A stretch of 64,000 nucleotides of DNA. Source: Streptomyces sp. NBC_00464. GTDB taxonomy: Bacteria; Actinomycetota; Actinomycetes; Streptomycetales; Streptomycetaceae. The stretch covers positions 2,728,001 to 2,792,000 of the forward strand of contig NZ_CP107899.1 in assembly GCF_036013915.1 (NCBI RefSeq), written 5' to 3'. The translations under genes and the position numbers were made by a program. Below the pieces are notes generated by a model. The model worked only from the letters and a program-made list of their open reading frames with translations. It searched no databases and was not told where the DNA came from. Shown here piece by piece: positions 31,134 to 40,585 of the stretch. Each line of letters opens with the position of its first letter. The first letter of the stretch is position 1.

Positions 31134-32258
31134 TCAGCGGCGGTGCTGCGAGTCCGCCACCGTGACCTCGACGCGCTGGAACTCCTTGAGGTCGCTGTAC
31201 CCCGTCGTCGCCATCGCCCGGCGCAGCGCGCCGAAGATGTTCATCGAGCCGTCGGGGGTGTGCGAAGGACCGGTGAGGACCTCCTCCGTCGTGCCGACGG
31301 AGCCCAGGTCGACCAGCTTGCCGCGCGGCACGTCCTCGTGGACGGCCTCCATGCCCCAGTGACGGCCGCGGCCCGGCGCGTCCGTCGCGCGGGCGAGCGG
31401 GGAGCCCATCATCACGGCGTCCGCACCGCAGGCGATGGCCTTCGGCAGGTCGCCGGACCAGCCCACGCCACCGTCCGCGATCACGTGCACGTACCGGCCG
31501 CCGGACTCGTCCATGTAGTCGCGACGGGCACCGGCCACATCGGCGACCGCGGTCGCCATCGGGACCTGGATGCCGAAGACGTTGCGCGTGGTGTGCGCGG
31601 CGCCGCCGCCGAAGCCGACGAGGACACCGGCAGCGCCCGTACGCATCAGGTGCAGGGCCGCGGTGTACGTGGCGCAGCCGCCGACGATCACCGGGACGTC
31701 CAGCTCGTAGATGAACTGCTTCAGGTTGAGCGGCTCGGCCGCGCCCGAGACGTGCTCGGCGGAGACCGTCGTACCGCGGATGACGAAGATGTCCACGCCC
31801 GCGTCGACGACGGCCTTGGAGAACTGGGCGGTGCGCTGCGGGGAGAGCGCGGCGGCGGTGACGACACCGGAGTCGCGCACCTCCTTGATGCGCTGCCCGA
31901 TCAGCTCCTCCTGGATGGGGGCGGAGTAGATCTCCTGGAGCCGGCGGGTCGCGGACTCGACCGGCATCTCGGCGATCTCGTCCAGGAGCGGCTGCGGGTC
32001 GGCGTGCCGGGTCCACAGGCCTTCCAGGTTGAGCACGCCGAGGCCGCCGAGCTCACCGATGCGGATGGCGTGCTGCGGGGAGACGACGGAGTCCATGGGA
32101 GCGGCCAGGAACGGCAGCTCGAAGCGGTAGGCGTCGATCTGCCAGGCGATCGAGACCTCCTTCGGGTCGCGGGTCCGGCGGCTCGGGACGACGGCGATGT
32201 CGTCGAATGCGTATGCCCGGCGGCCGCGCTTGCCGCGCCCGATCTCGATCTCAGTCAC
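31134..32258 (-). CDS. guaB3: GuaB3: IMP-dehydrogenase-related protein
   Basis: 374-residue TIM-barrel protein of the IMPDH/GMP reductase superfamily, without CBS domains. It keeps the phosphate-binding and NAD-side motifs (ADGGVGWSGDLPKAIACGAD; MMGSPLARA) but the catalytic loop reads GFGGGAAHTTRNVFG where active IMPDH has GPGS-x-CTT: the cysteine is missing. This is normal for the actinobacterial GuaB3 group, whose role is still unclear. It lies 104 bases after guaB on the same strand, separated by a hairpin, so it is either weakly read through or has its own promoter. ATG 32258 starts MTEIEIGRGKRGRRAYAFDD, the standard N terminus of this group. Confidence 0.92.
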   Translation of the reverse strand: MTEIEIGRGKRGRRAYAFDDIAVVPSRRTRDPKEVSIAWQIDAYRFELPFLAAPMDSVVSPQHAIRIGELGGLGVLNLEGLWTRHADPQPLLDEIAEMPVESATRRLQEIYSAPIQEELIGQRIKEVRDSGVVTAAALSPQRTAQFSKAVVDAGVDIFVIRGTTVSAEHVSGAAEPLNLKQFIYELDVPVIVGGCATYTAALHLMRTGAAGVLVGFGGGAAHTTRNVFGIQVPMATAVADVAGARRDYMDESGGRYVHVIADGGVGWSGDLPKAIACGADAVMMGSPLARATDAPGRGRHWGMEAVHEDVPRGKLVDLGSVGTTEEVLTGPSHTPDGSMNIFGALRRAMATTGYSDLKEFQRVEVTVADSQHRR

Positions 32259-32311
32259 GATGTGTGGCCTTTCCCTCTACGTCTGCGCTGTCCAGTATCC
32301 CCGACACGTGC

Positions 32312-32349
32312 GTGAGGGGCGGTTCCGGGAACCCCGGACCGCCCCTCAC
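32312..32349 (-). terminator. guaB terminator hairpin
   Basis: GTGAGGGGCGGT (32312-32323) pairs with ACCGCCCCTCAC (32338-32349); inner CCGG arms extend the stem past a single bulge. Lies 14 bases after the guaB stop. Confidence 0.82.
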
Positions 32350-32362
32350 CTGCGCTGTCGCG

Positions 32363-33907
<1,545 letters not shown>

Positions 33908-33993
33908 CTAACGGCCTCCGGGGGTGTCTCATTCCATGAGCAAGATCACCGGGAGGTTCTGTAGCTTCCTACGGCACGGACCGGTGTCCCGCT

Positions 33994-34659
33994 TCACTGT
34001 TCCGCGAGGGCCCGCAGCCGGCTGAGCGCACGGTGCTGGGCGACCCGGACGGCACCCGGCGACATGCCGAGCATCTGTCCGGTCTCCTCGGCGGTGAGCC
34101 CGACGGCGACCCGCAGGACCAGGAGTTCGCGCTGGTTCTCCGGAAGGTTGGCGAGAAGCTTCTTGGCCCAGGCGGCATCGCTGCTGAGGAGCGCCCGCTC
34201 CTCGGGCCCGAGCGAATCGTCCGGCCGCTCCGGCATCTCGTCGGAGGGCACCGCGGTCGATCCCGGGTGCCGCATCGCGGCCCGCTGGAGATCGGCCACC
34301 TTGTGGCCGGCGATGGCGAAGACGAAGGCTTCGAAGGGCCTGCCGGTGTCCTTGTACCGCGGCAGGGCCATCAGCACCGCGACACAGACCTCCTGCGCCA
34401 GGTCCTCCACGAAGTGACGGGCATCACCGGGCAGCCGGTTCAGCCGGGACCTGCAGTAGCGCAGCGCGAGGGGGTGTACATGGGCCAGCAGATCATGGGT
34501 GGCCTGCGCGTCACCTTCGACGGCACGATGCACCAGGGCACCGATCACCGTCGTTCCTTCCTCGCGCATCGAACCATGGTGCCCCGGAGCCGCATCATCC
34601 GCGGCACCGCGTCCGTAGTTGTGCACCGAAGCGTTATGAGCGGGTGCGCCGGAAGTCAT
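33994..34659 (-). CDS. shbA: ECF-type sigma factor, ShbA/SigD-like
   Basis: 221-residue sigma-70-family factor with regions 2 and 4 only. Region 2: [20 protein letters not shown] and [18 protein letters not shown]; region 4: [20 protein letters not shown] and [20 protein letters not shown]. Gene order (next to guaB, guaB3 and a whiB-type gene) matches sigD of M. tuberculosis; by recollection the Streptomyces counterpart is ShbA, the factor that drives transcription of the principal sigma gene hrdB in S. griseus. ATG 34659 (MTSGAPAHN) is preferred, with GGAGGGCGCAGGA upstream; other starts (34710 or the internal MREEGTTV) are possible. No anti-sigma gene is next to it. Confidence is high for the family and moderate for the symbol. 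Confidence 0.85.
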   Translation of the reverse strand: MTSGAPAHNASVHNYGRGAADDAAPGHHGSMREEGTTVIGALVHRAVEGDAQATHDLLAHVHPLALRYCRSRLNRLPGDARHFVEDLAQEVCVAVLMALPRYKDTGRPFEAFVFAIAGHKVADLQRAAMRHPGSTAVPSDEMPERPDDSLGPEERALLSSDAAWAKKLLANLPENQRELLVLRVAVGLTAEETGQMLGMSPGAVRVAQHRALSRLRALAEQ

Positions 34660-34836
34660 GTCCTGCGCCCTCCCCTTCCGCTCGACCGAATCGTTCCCGA
34701 GGAACTCCACGCTCTCAAGGATGCGTCATCGGCCGGGAAGCGTCACATGCCGCCGGGGCGGCGGGCTGCACGGGCGGGGTACGAGCAGGTCGCGTCGGGG
34801 GAAACGACCCGGCTCCGCACCCCTCGCCCGGGGTCG

Positions 34837-34862
34837 CCCCGTCCGCCCGCGAGCGGACGGGG
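34837..34862 (-). terminator. bldM terminator hairpin
   Basis: Perfect arms CCCCGTCCGC (34837-34846) and GCGGACGGGG (34853-34862) with loop CCGCGA, 33 bases downstream of the bldM stop on the minus strand. Confidence 0.82.
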
Positions 34863-34894
34863 AGTGGATGTCGGCGGCCGGTCACGGCCGGCCC

Positions 34895-35506
34895 TCAGCG
34901 GACCAGCCCCCAGCGGAAACCGAGTGCCACCGCGTGGGCGCGGTCCGAGGCGCCGAGCTTCTTGAACAGGCGCCTGGCGTGCGTCTTCACCGTGTCCTCG
35001 GAGAGGAACAGCTCACGGCCGATCTCCGCGTTGGAGCGACCGTGGCTCATCCCTTCGAGCACCTGGATCTCACGCGCGGTGAGCGTGGGCGCCGCACCCA
35101 TCTCGGCCGAGCGCAGCCGCCGCGGGGCGAGCCGCCACGTCGGATCGGCCAGTGCCTGGGTGACGGTCGCCCGGAGCTCCGCCCGGGAGGCGTCCTTGTG
35201 CAGATATCCGCGGGCCCCGGCGGCGACCGCGAGCGCGACGCCGTCCAGGTCCTCCGCGACCGTCAGCATGATGATCCGCGCCCCGGGGTCGGCGGAGAGC
35301 AGCCGCCGGACGGTCTCCACACCTCCCAGACCGGGCATGCGTACGTCCATCAGAATCAGATCCGAACGGTCGGCACCCCAGCGGCGGAGGACTTCCTCCC
35401 CGTTGGCCGCCGTCGTCACACGCTCGACGCCGGGCACGGTCGCGACCGCGCGACGGAGCGCTTCTCGGGCAAGCGGGGAATCGTCGCAGACGAGAACGGA
35501 TGTCAT
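34895..35506 (-). CDS. bldM: Developmental response regulator BldM
   Basis: 203-residue NarL-family regulator needed for aerial hyphae and spore formation in Streptomyces. Receiver domain with Asp8-Asp9 (VLVCDDSPLARE), Asp54 (LILMDVRMPGLG) and Lys104 (YLHKDASR); LuxR-type DNA-binding domain LTAREIQVLEGMSHGRSNAE and SEDTVKTHARRLFKKLGASD. Known work on BldM shows it acts without phosphorylation, as a homodimer or as a heterodimer with WhiI. ATG 35506 gives the exact family length; the frame extends upstream without meaning. It is transcribed from a sigma-BldN promoter (see 35630-35657) and is divergent from whiD, a classical developmental pair. Confidence 0.97.
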   Translation of the reverse strand: MTSVLVCDDSPLAREALRRAVATVPGVERVTTAANGEEVLRRWGADRSDLILMDVRMPGLGGVETVRRLLSADPGARIIMLTVAEDLDGVALAVAAGARGYLHKDASRAELRATVTQALADPTWRLAPRRLRSAEMGAAPTLTAREIQVLEGMSHGRSNAEIGRELFLSEDTVKTHARRLFKKLGASDRAHAVALGFRWGLVR

Positions 35507-35629
35507 GACCGCCCTCCGAAGCTGATGCGCGTCACCTTGAGCCTCCAGGCTGTTACAAGTCGTCACCTGTGCGGTTGACGCTCTCGGACACTTGCCCGAT
35601 CGCTTTCTCTGCCAACCGCCTCCGCACTC

Positions 35630-35657
35630 TCAACGATGGTCACTCGAAAGAGTTACG
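35630..35657 (-). promoter_or_regulatory. Sigma-BldN-dependent bldM promoter
   Basis: On the minus strand, CGTAAC (35652-35657) and CGTTGA (35630-35635) are separated by exactly 16 bases, the consensus reported for sigma-BldN promoters and in particular for bldMp1. The -10 is 124 bases upstream of the bldM start. The 411-base bldM-whiD interval holds only promoters and leaders; no gene is visible in it. Confidence 0.88.
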
Positions 35658-35823
35658 GGTCGGACGGCCGGGTTCGGCACTCTACGTGAGGGGTCGAGCA
35701 CGGAGGAGAGCGCCACGGGGTCGTTCAGCCGTCAACCGAACCTTTCCAGGAACTTATGCCCCATTTAGCGGGTTTTCTTCCCTTTTGCTGGTGTCTGTGG
35801 ATAGATTCGCAATCAGTCATATT

Positions 35824-35848
35824 TACATCTACTAACACCGTAGATGTA
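35824..35848. promoter_or_regulatory. Inverted repeat in the whiD upstream region
   Basis: TACATCTAC (35824-35832) and GTAGATGTA (35840-35848) form a perfect 9-bp-arm repeat with a 7-base spacer, 70 bases before the whiD ATG. It lies just after the AT-rich GTCATATTTAC element. It could be a regulator site (BldM and other developmental regulators act here) or a hairpin in the whiD leader. Confidence 0.55.
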
Positions 35849-35917
35849 CGGTCATGGGCACGGTACGACGGACGACCACGACGTTTCCGACTCAGCATGG
35901 TTTCGAGGGGACAAGCA

Positions 35918-36244
35918 ATGGCAGATTTCTCCCGCCTTCCCGGACCCAACGCCGATCTGTGGGACTGGCAGCTGCTGGCGGCCTGCCGAGGGGTCGACAG
36001 CTCACTGTTCTTCCACCCCGAGGGGGAACGCGGAGCCGCCAGGAGCGCCCGCGAGACCTCCGCGAAAGAGGTCTGCATGCGATGCCCGGTACGCGCCGAG
36101 TGCGCAGCCCACGCGCTGGCGGTACGCGAGCCCTACGGGGTGTGGGGAGGACTGACCGAGGACGAGCGCGAGGAGCTCATGGGCCGGGCAAGGAACCGGC
36201 TGATCAGCGCGGTGGCACCGTCGTCGCCGCCCGGACACGGCTGA
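35918..36244 (+). CDS. whiD: WhiB-like Fe-S transcription factor WhiD
   Basis: 108-residue Wbl protein required for late sporulation. Four cluster-binding cysteines: Cys23 (LLAACRGVD), Cys53 and Cys56 (VCMRCPVRAEC) and Cys62. The G[VI]WGG turn (GVWGGLTEDERE) and the C-terminal basic segment (MGRARNRLI) are present. The N terminus MADFSRLPGPNADLWDWQLL matches WhiD of S. coelicolor as I recall it. ATG 35918 is chosen, with GAGGGG 8 bases upstream; in-frame codons further upstream belong to the AT-rich leader. WhiD binds a [4Fe-4S] cluster and the principal sigma factor region 4. Divergent from bldM. Confidence 0.97.
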   Translation: MADFSRLPGPNADLWDWQLLAACRGVDSSLFFHPEGERGAARSARETSAKEVCMRCPVRAECAAHALAVREPYGVWGGLTEDEREELMGRARNRLISAVAPSSPPGHG

Positions 36245-36365
36245 CCCTCGCCGCACTCCACAAAGGCAGAAACGTTTCTCCACTCAGACCCCGGGCGCAC
36301 GCTTCTCCTTCGGGCCGCGGGCGCACGCTCCTCGTCGCCCGGGCCCGTGGGCCCGCGGAGGCCGC

Positions 36366-37256
36366 TCAGCGGGCGGCCGCCAGCGACAGCTGGTCCAGGG
36401 TGGCCGCCACGGCCGGAACCTGCGCCAGGTCGGGCAGGGTCAGCGCAACGATCTCGCGCTCGATGGCCGGCTCCACGCTGACGGTCCGGGCACCCCTGGG
36501 GCGTACCGACTCGATCGCCAGCGCCGGCAGGACGGCCACCCCGAGACCCGCGCCGACCAGGCCGATCACCGCCGGGTAGTCATCCGTGGCGAAGTCGATC
36601 CGCGGGGTGAAGCCGGACGCCTCGCAGACCTCCACCAGCTGCCGGCGACAGCGCGGGCAGCCGGCGATCCACGGTTCGCCGGCGAGTTCGCCGATGCCCA
36701 CCTCGGCCCGGTCCGCGAGCGCGTGGCCCTCGGGAACCAGACCGATCAGCCGGTCGGTCAGCAGCGGGCGCACCACCAGGTCGTCCCACTCGGCGCCCGG
36801 TGTGCCGTAGCGGAAGGCCAGCGCGATGTCGCAGTCGCCGTCGCGCAGCATCTCCACCGAGCGGGGCGGCTCGGCCTCGACCAGGGAGACCCTGGTGCCG
36901 GGATGAGCGGCCCGGAGTGCCGCGAGAGCGCCCGGGACCAGGGTGGAGCTGCCACTGGGGAAGGAGACGAGCCGGACCCGGCCGGCCCGCAGCCCGGCGA
37001 TCGCGGCGACCTCCTCCTCGGCGGCGGTGAGCCCGGCGAGGATGCCCGAGGCATGCCGTACGAGCGCCTCACCGGCCTGCGTCAGCCGCATCTCGCGTCC
37101 CGTGCGGATGAGGAGCGTGGTGCCCGCCGAGGCCTCCAGCGCCTTCATCTGCTGGCTCACGGCGGGCTGGGTGCAGCCCAGCTCGCGGGCGGCGGCGGAG
37201 AAGGAGCCGGTACCGGCCACGGCGCGCAGGACTCGGAGATGACGGGCTTCGATCAC
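36366..37256 (-). CDS. LysR-family transcriptional regulator
   Basis: 296-residue LysR-type regulator. N-terminal winged helix-turn-helix (LRVLRAVAGTGSFSAAAREL and GCTQPAVSQQMKALEASAGT), C-terminal two-lobed effector domain (RVRLVSFPSGSSTLVPGAL ... YPAVIGLVGAGLGVAVLPAL). A Cys-rich element GCPRCRRQLVEVC lies in the effector domain. GTG 37256 is preceded at only six bases by a TATATT -10 box, so the mRNA is probably leaderless. The neighbouring divergent MOSC gene is the likely target. The start also agrees with the normal LysR N terminus (one to five residues before the HTH). Confidence 0.9.
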   Translation of the reverse strand: MIEARHLRVLRAVAGTGSFSAAARELGCTQPAVSQQMKALEASAGTTLLIRTGREMRLTQAGEALVRHASGILAGLTAAEEEVAAIAGLRAGRVRLVSFPSGSSTLVPGALAALRAAHPGTRVSLVEAEPPRSVEMLRDGDCDIALAFRYGTPGAEWDDLVVRPLLTDRLIGLVPEGHALADRAEVGIGELAGEPWIAGCPRCRRQLVEVCEASGFTPRIDFATDDYPAVIGLVGAGLGVAVLPALAIESVRPRGARTVSVEPAIEREIVALTLPDLAQVPAVAATLDQLSLAAAR

Positions 37257-37262
37257 CCTTTG

Positions 37263-37290
37263 AATATAAGGGAATCTTGGGTCGGTCGCG
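37263..37290 (-). promoter_or_regulatory. lysR promoter and candidate operator (leaderless transcript)
   Basis: TATATT (37263-37268 on the minus strand) lies six bases before the GTG start. A weak -35 TTCGCG is 18 bases upstream. The AAG-GGAAT-CTT pattern at about 37269-37279 overlaps it and resembles a LysR T-N11-A half-site arrangement; autoregulation of the divergent lysR/MOSC pair is plausible. Confidence 0.5.
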
Positions 37291-37336
37291 AATTTCCGGC
37301 GTGCAGCTTTGGGTCGGGAGTGGTTAGCGTGCAGCC

Positions 37337-38002
37337 ATGAACGCGATGACCGTGCTGACCGTGAACACGGGCCGCCCCGTGGCAGTGGACTACACCGACT
37401 CCCCGGGCGGCGTGACCGGGATCGACAAGCACCCCGTCGAGGGGCTTGTACGGGTCTGCGATCCCGGCCCCGAGGGCAGCGGCCTGGCCGGCGACGCCGT
37501 CTGCGATCTGCGCCACCACGGCGGCTCGCACCAGGCCGTGTACGCGTTCGCCCGCGAGGAACTCGACGCGTGGGAGCGGGAGCTGGGGCGCCCGCTGCCC
37601 AACGGCTGCTTCGGCGAGAACCTGACCACGAGCGGTGTGAAGGTCGGCGGCGCACTGATCGGCGAGCGCTGGCGGATCGGTGGCGAGCTGGTTCTGGAGG
37701 TCACGTCCGGCCGGATTCCGTGCCGTACGTTCGCGGGGCACGTCGGCGAGGAGCGCTGGGTCAAGCGGTTCACGCAGGCGGCCTTCCCCGGCGCGTACTT
37801 CCGGGTGCTCACGCCGGGCAGCATCCGGGCCGGCGACCCCGTCGAGATCGTGCACCGGCCGGATCACGAGGTGACGGTGGAACTGCAGTTCCGGGCCGTG
37901 ACGACCCGGCGCGGGCTGCTGCCGCGGCTGCTCGCGGCAGGCGAGGCGCTGCACCCCTCGGCCTTGCGGAAGGCGCACGCGTACGTGGCACTTCAGGGGT
38001 GA
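37337..38002 (+). CDS. MOSC-domain protein (YiiM-like)
   Basis: 221-residue MOSC beta-barrel protein; such domains bind molybdenum cofactor or handle reduced nitrogen/sulfur groups. Family features: GLAGDAVCDLRHHGGSHQAVYAF, NGCFGENLTTSG, and CRTFAGHVGEERWVKRF with a Cys at the usual place (RIPCRTF). It matches the YiiM/MOSC group that in E. coli reduces N-hydroxylated substrates together with molybdopterin. ATG 37337 (with a second ATG at 37346) starts MNAMTVLTV. Paired divergently with the LysR regulator and likely under its control. Confidence 0.9.
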   Translation: MNAMTVLTVNTGRPVAVDYTDSPGGVTGIDKHPVEGLVRVCDPGPEGSGLAGDAVCDLRHHGGSHQAVYAFAREELDAWERELGRPLPNGCFGENLTTSGVKVGGALIGERWRIGGELVLEVTSGRIPCRTFAGHVGEERWVKRFTQAAFPGAYFRVLTPGSIRAGDPVEIVHRPDHEVTVELQFRAVTTRRGLLPRLLAAGEALHPSALRKAHAYVALQG

Positions 38003-38059
38003 GCGGGGAGCGGTGGGCGGGTCGTCCGAAGGCATCCGCGGGGCACTAACGTGCCGCGT

Positions 38060-38833
38060 ATGACGACTGCACTGATTACGGGCGCGACCGCGGGCATCGG
38101 GGCCGCCTTCGCGCGGCGGCTCGCGGCCGAGGGGCACAACCTCGTGCTGGTGGCCCGCGACACCGACCGGCTGCGGGAACAGGCCACCGAACTCCACGAC
38201 CGGCACGGTATCGAGGCCGAGGTGCTGACCGCGGACCTGTCCCGGGACGACGGGATCGCCGCGGTCGAGACCCGGCTGGCCGACCGCAAGGAGTCGGTCG
38301 ATCTGCTGGTCAACAACGCCGGGTTCGGCAACAAGGGCACCTTCCTCGACGTCCCCATGGCGGACGAACTGGCGATGCTCAAGGTGCACTGCGAGGCGGT
38401 CCTGCGGCTGACCTCGGCGGCCGCGGCCGGCATGAAGGAGCGGGGCAGGGGCGGCATCGTGAACGTGGCCTCCGTGGCGGCGTTCGTGCCGCGCGGTACG
38501 TACGGTGCGTCCAAGGCGTGGGTCGTGCAGTTCACCCAGGGCGCGGCGAAGGACCTGGCAGGTTCGGGCGTGCGGCTGATGGCGCTCTGCCCCGGCTTCG
38601 TACGGACGGAGTTCCATCAGCGGGCCGGGATGGGCACGGGCAACATCCCCGGCTGGATGTGGCTCGACGCCGACAAGCTGGTGGCCACGGCCCTGGCGGA
38701 CCTGGCGCGCGGCAAGTCGGTCTCGGTTCCGGACGCGCGGTACAAGGCGTTGATGGGGCTGGTGAAGGTGACGCCGCGCGGCCTGCTCGGAGGGGTTACC
38801 TCCAAGACAGGCCGCAAGTACGGACCTCAGTGA
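38060..38833 (+). CDS. Short-chain dehydrogenase/reductase
   Basis: 257-residue classical SDR. NADP-binding TGATAGIGAAFARRLA at the N terminus, NNAGFG, catalytic Ser in NVASVAAFVPRG and YxxxK in TYGASKAWVVQF, PGFVRTEF loop. The residues after the glycine motif (VLVARDTDRL) favour NADP(H). Substrate unknown; the short C-terminal basic tail (SKTGRKYGPQ) is usual in the group. ATG 38060 puts the nucleotide motif at the normal distance; GTG 38051 is possible. It follows the MOSC gene by 57 bases and may be co-transcribed with it. Confidence 0.9.
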   Translation: MTTALITGATAGIGAAFARRLAAEGHNLVLVARDTDRLREQATELHDRHGIEAEVLTADLSRDDGIAAVETRLADRKESVDLLVNNAGFGNKGTFLDVPMADELAMLKVHCEAVLRLTSAAAAGMKERGRGGIVNVASVAAFVPRGTYGASKAWVVQFTQGAAKDLAGSGVRLMALCPGFVRTEFHQRAGMGTGNIPGWMWLDADKLVATALADLARGKSVSVPDARYKALMGLVKVTPRGLLGGVTSKTGRKYGPQ

Positions 38834-38841
38834 GCGGCGGG

Positions 38842-40371
38842 TTACCGCACGCCGCGGCCCGCGTAGGCGCCGATGTTGGGGGCGCCGGGCTTGAGACGGT
38901 TGCCGAAGTAGTCCTTGCCGCCGTTGTCGTCGATGACGGCTCCGGCGGCGAGGGCGGGCGAGCCGGCGCCGAGCCGGAAGTCGTCCCGCAGCTTCGGGTC
39001 GGCCGTGATGCCGCCGGGGTTCGGGCGCGTCATGTCGATGCCGTAGAAGGCGTTGTGGTCGAAGGAGAGCCCGGCTGTCGGGTTCTTGAACGCGTAGCCG
39101 CCGGTGCCTTCGCTGACGAAGACGTTGTTGCGGACGGACAGTTCGTGCTGGGTGGTGGCGGGGCTGCCGGCGTCGTCCTGGACGAGGTAGCCGGGGATCT
39201 GCTCCTTGTTGTGGAAGGTGTTGTTGTAGATCTCGGTGCCGAGGATCGGGCCCCAGCAGTTCTGGATCAGGCGGGCGCCGTCGTTGCGGCTGACGTTGTA
39301 GCGGGCGACCGTGCCGATGGTCTTCGCGCCGCTGTAGGGGCAGATCAGCAGGAAGCCGCCCTTGTTGTCGTGGCTGTAGTTGTACTGGAAGACGGTGTTC
39401 TGCGAGGCGCCGTCGGCGTCGAAGGACATGCCGTCGTGGGTGTTGCCGCCGCCGGAGACCTCGTTGTACTCGACGGTCGTGTCGTCGGTGTTGAACGTCC
39501 AGATGCCCGCGTTGGCGGAGGGCGAGCGGAGCTGGAATCCGTCGACCCGGTTGTGGTCGACGCGGGCGCCGCTGGTGGTGTCGAGCTTCATGCCGTCGCC
39601 GGCCAGGGACTTCAGCGTGTTGTGGTGGATACGGACGCCGGTGCTGGGAGTCCACTCCCCCGGGTAGACGTTCGGGTCCTGCTGCCCGCCGACCAGATCG
39701 CGTTTGGAGAACGTCGACTTGAAGTAGATGCCCTCGCGGTCGACGTCCTCGATGCGGTTGTGGCCGATGTCCAGGCCGTCGTACCAACTGGCCTTCGCCG
39801 TGCCCTCGACGGCGATGTGGATGGCGCTGGAGCCGGACACGGTCTTGTAGTCGCCGCCGCGTACGTCGTGGATGTAGAGGCCGCTGATGTCGAAGCCCCG
39901 GGCGACGCCGTAGTCGGTCAGGCGCAGACGGACTCCGTTGCGCTCGCTGCCGGGGTTGTCGGCGTTGGTGATCTCCAGGGCCCTGAGGTGCACGTACTGC
40001 GTGTTGGAGAGCAGGACGGTGTCGTGGGCGCCGGCTCCGTCGAGCCTGGCGCGGGCGGGGCCGTTGCCGTAGTCGGCGATGGTGAACGGGGCGCGGGCGG
40101 AGCCGGTGCCCGTGGGGGCGAGGGTGCCGGTGCAGGTGGCACCGCGCCTGAAGAGCAGCCGGTCGCCGGGCCCGTAGGGGTGCGCGTTGGCTTCGGCGAG
40201 GGTGGTCCAGGGATGCTGCCTGCTGCCGGTGGCCCCCTGGGGGGCGGCGCCGCAGTCGACGTGGAAGGTGCGGCCGGCGGATGCGGCCTGCGCGGTGCTC
40301 GGGCCCGCGAAGGTCAGACCGGCGGCGGCAGTCAGGGCCGCGAGCGCCGCGGCGGTGACGCGATGTCTCAC
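38842..40371 (-). CDS. Secreted parallel beta-helix protein (pectate-lyase/inverting hydrolase-like)
   Basis: 509-residue exported protein. Sec signal peptide VTAAALAALTAAAGLTFAGP with Ala-x-Ala cleavage (STAQAAS). The mature part has many short strands separated by Asn-rich turns: YVHLRALEITNADN, IYIHDVRGGDYK, IGHNRIEDVDREGIYFKST, IHHNTLKSLAGDG, TTVEYNEVSGGGNTHDG, YNYSHDNKGGFLLICPYS, IYNNTFHNKEQIP, a right-handed parallel beta-helix of the PbH1/NosD type. Likely acts on plant or microbial polysaccharide. GTG 40371 follows a strong GGAGGAAT. Promoter with a regulator half-site in its spacer is upstream (40436-40465), tying it to the divergent regulator. Confidence 0.88.
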   Translation of the reverse strand: MRHRVTAAALAALTAAAGLTFAGPSTAQAASAGRTFHVDCGAAPQGATGSRQHPWTTLAEANAHPYGPGDRLLFRRGATCTGTLAPTGTGSARAPFTIADYGNGPARARLDGAGAHDTVLLSNTQYVHLRALEITNADNPGSERNGVRLRLTDYGVARGFDISGLYIHDVRGGDYKTVSGSSAIHIAVEGTAKASWYDGLDIGHNRIEDVDREGIYFKSTFSKRDLVGGQQDPNVYPGEWTPSTGVRIHHNTLKSLAGDGMKLDTTSGARVDHNRVDGFQLRSPSANAGIWTFNTDDTTVEYNEVSGGGNTHDGMSFDADGASQNTVFQYNYSHDNKGGFLLICPYSGAKTIGTVARYNVSRNDGARLIQNCWGPILGTEIYNNTFHNKEQIPGYLVQDDAGSPATTQHELSVRNNVFVSEGTGGYAFKNPTAGLSFDHNAFYGIDMTRPNPGGITADPKLRDDFRLGAGSPALAAGAVIDDNGGKDYFGNRLKPGAPNIGAYAGRGVR

Positions 40372-40435
40372 AATTCCTCCGTACGAACAGTCAGGGTCGG
40401 GACAGGCCTGGAACGGCCGGGTCGGCATCGCCGGG

Positions 40436-40465
40436 AATCCTGGACTCGGATTGATCGAACGTCAA
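40436..40465 (-). promoter_or_regulatory. Promoter of the beta-helix gene with overlapping TTCGATCAA half-site
   Basis: Minus-strand -35 TTGACG (40460-40465) and -10 AGGATT (40436-40441), spacer 18. The half-site TTCGATCAA occupies 40451-40459, directly after the -35 inside the spacer, an ideal repressor position. The same half-site recurs at 40481-40506 and 41712-41730. Confidence 0.7.
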
Positions 40466-40480
40466 TGGATAGCGTTTGAA

Positions 40481-40506
40481 TGATCGAAACTCCCATCGTT
40501 CGATCA
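40481..40506. promoter_or_regulatory. Operator candidate TGATCGAA-N10-TTCGATCA
   Basis: Perfect inverted repeat between the divergent beta-helix gene and the DeoR/LacI hybrid regulator gene, 80-105 bases before the regulator start. Probable autoregulatory site of that regulator. Confidence 0.7.
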
Positions 40507-40585
40507 CGTTGGTCTAGGGTCGGACACCGGCTCCGGCACCGGCCGGGCCAGGGGCCGGGCCACACACTGCGAGGGGACTGCCGCC

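Noticed and set aside
31134..32258. GuaB3 as a broken IMPDH because the catalytic Cys is missing
   Set aside because: Loss of the Cys and of the CBS domains is the normal state of the GuaB3 group, so it is not a pseudogene.
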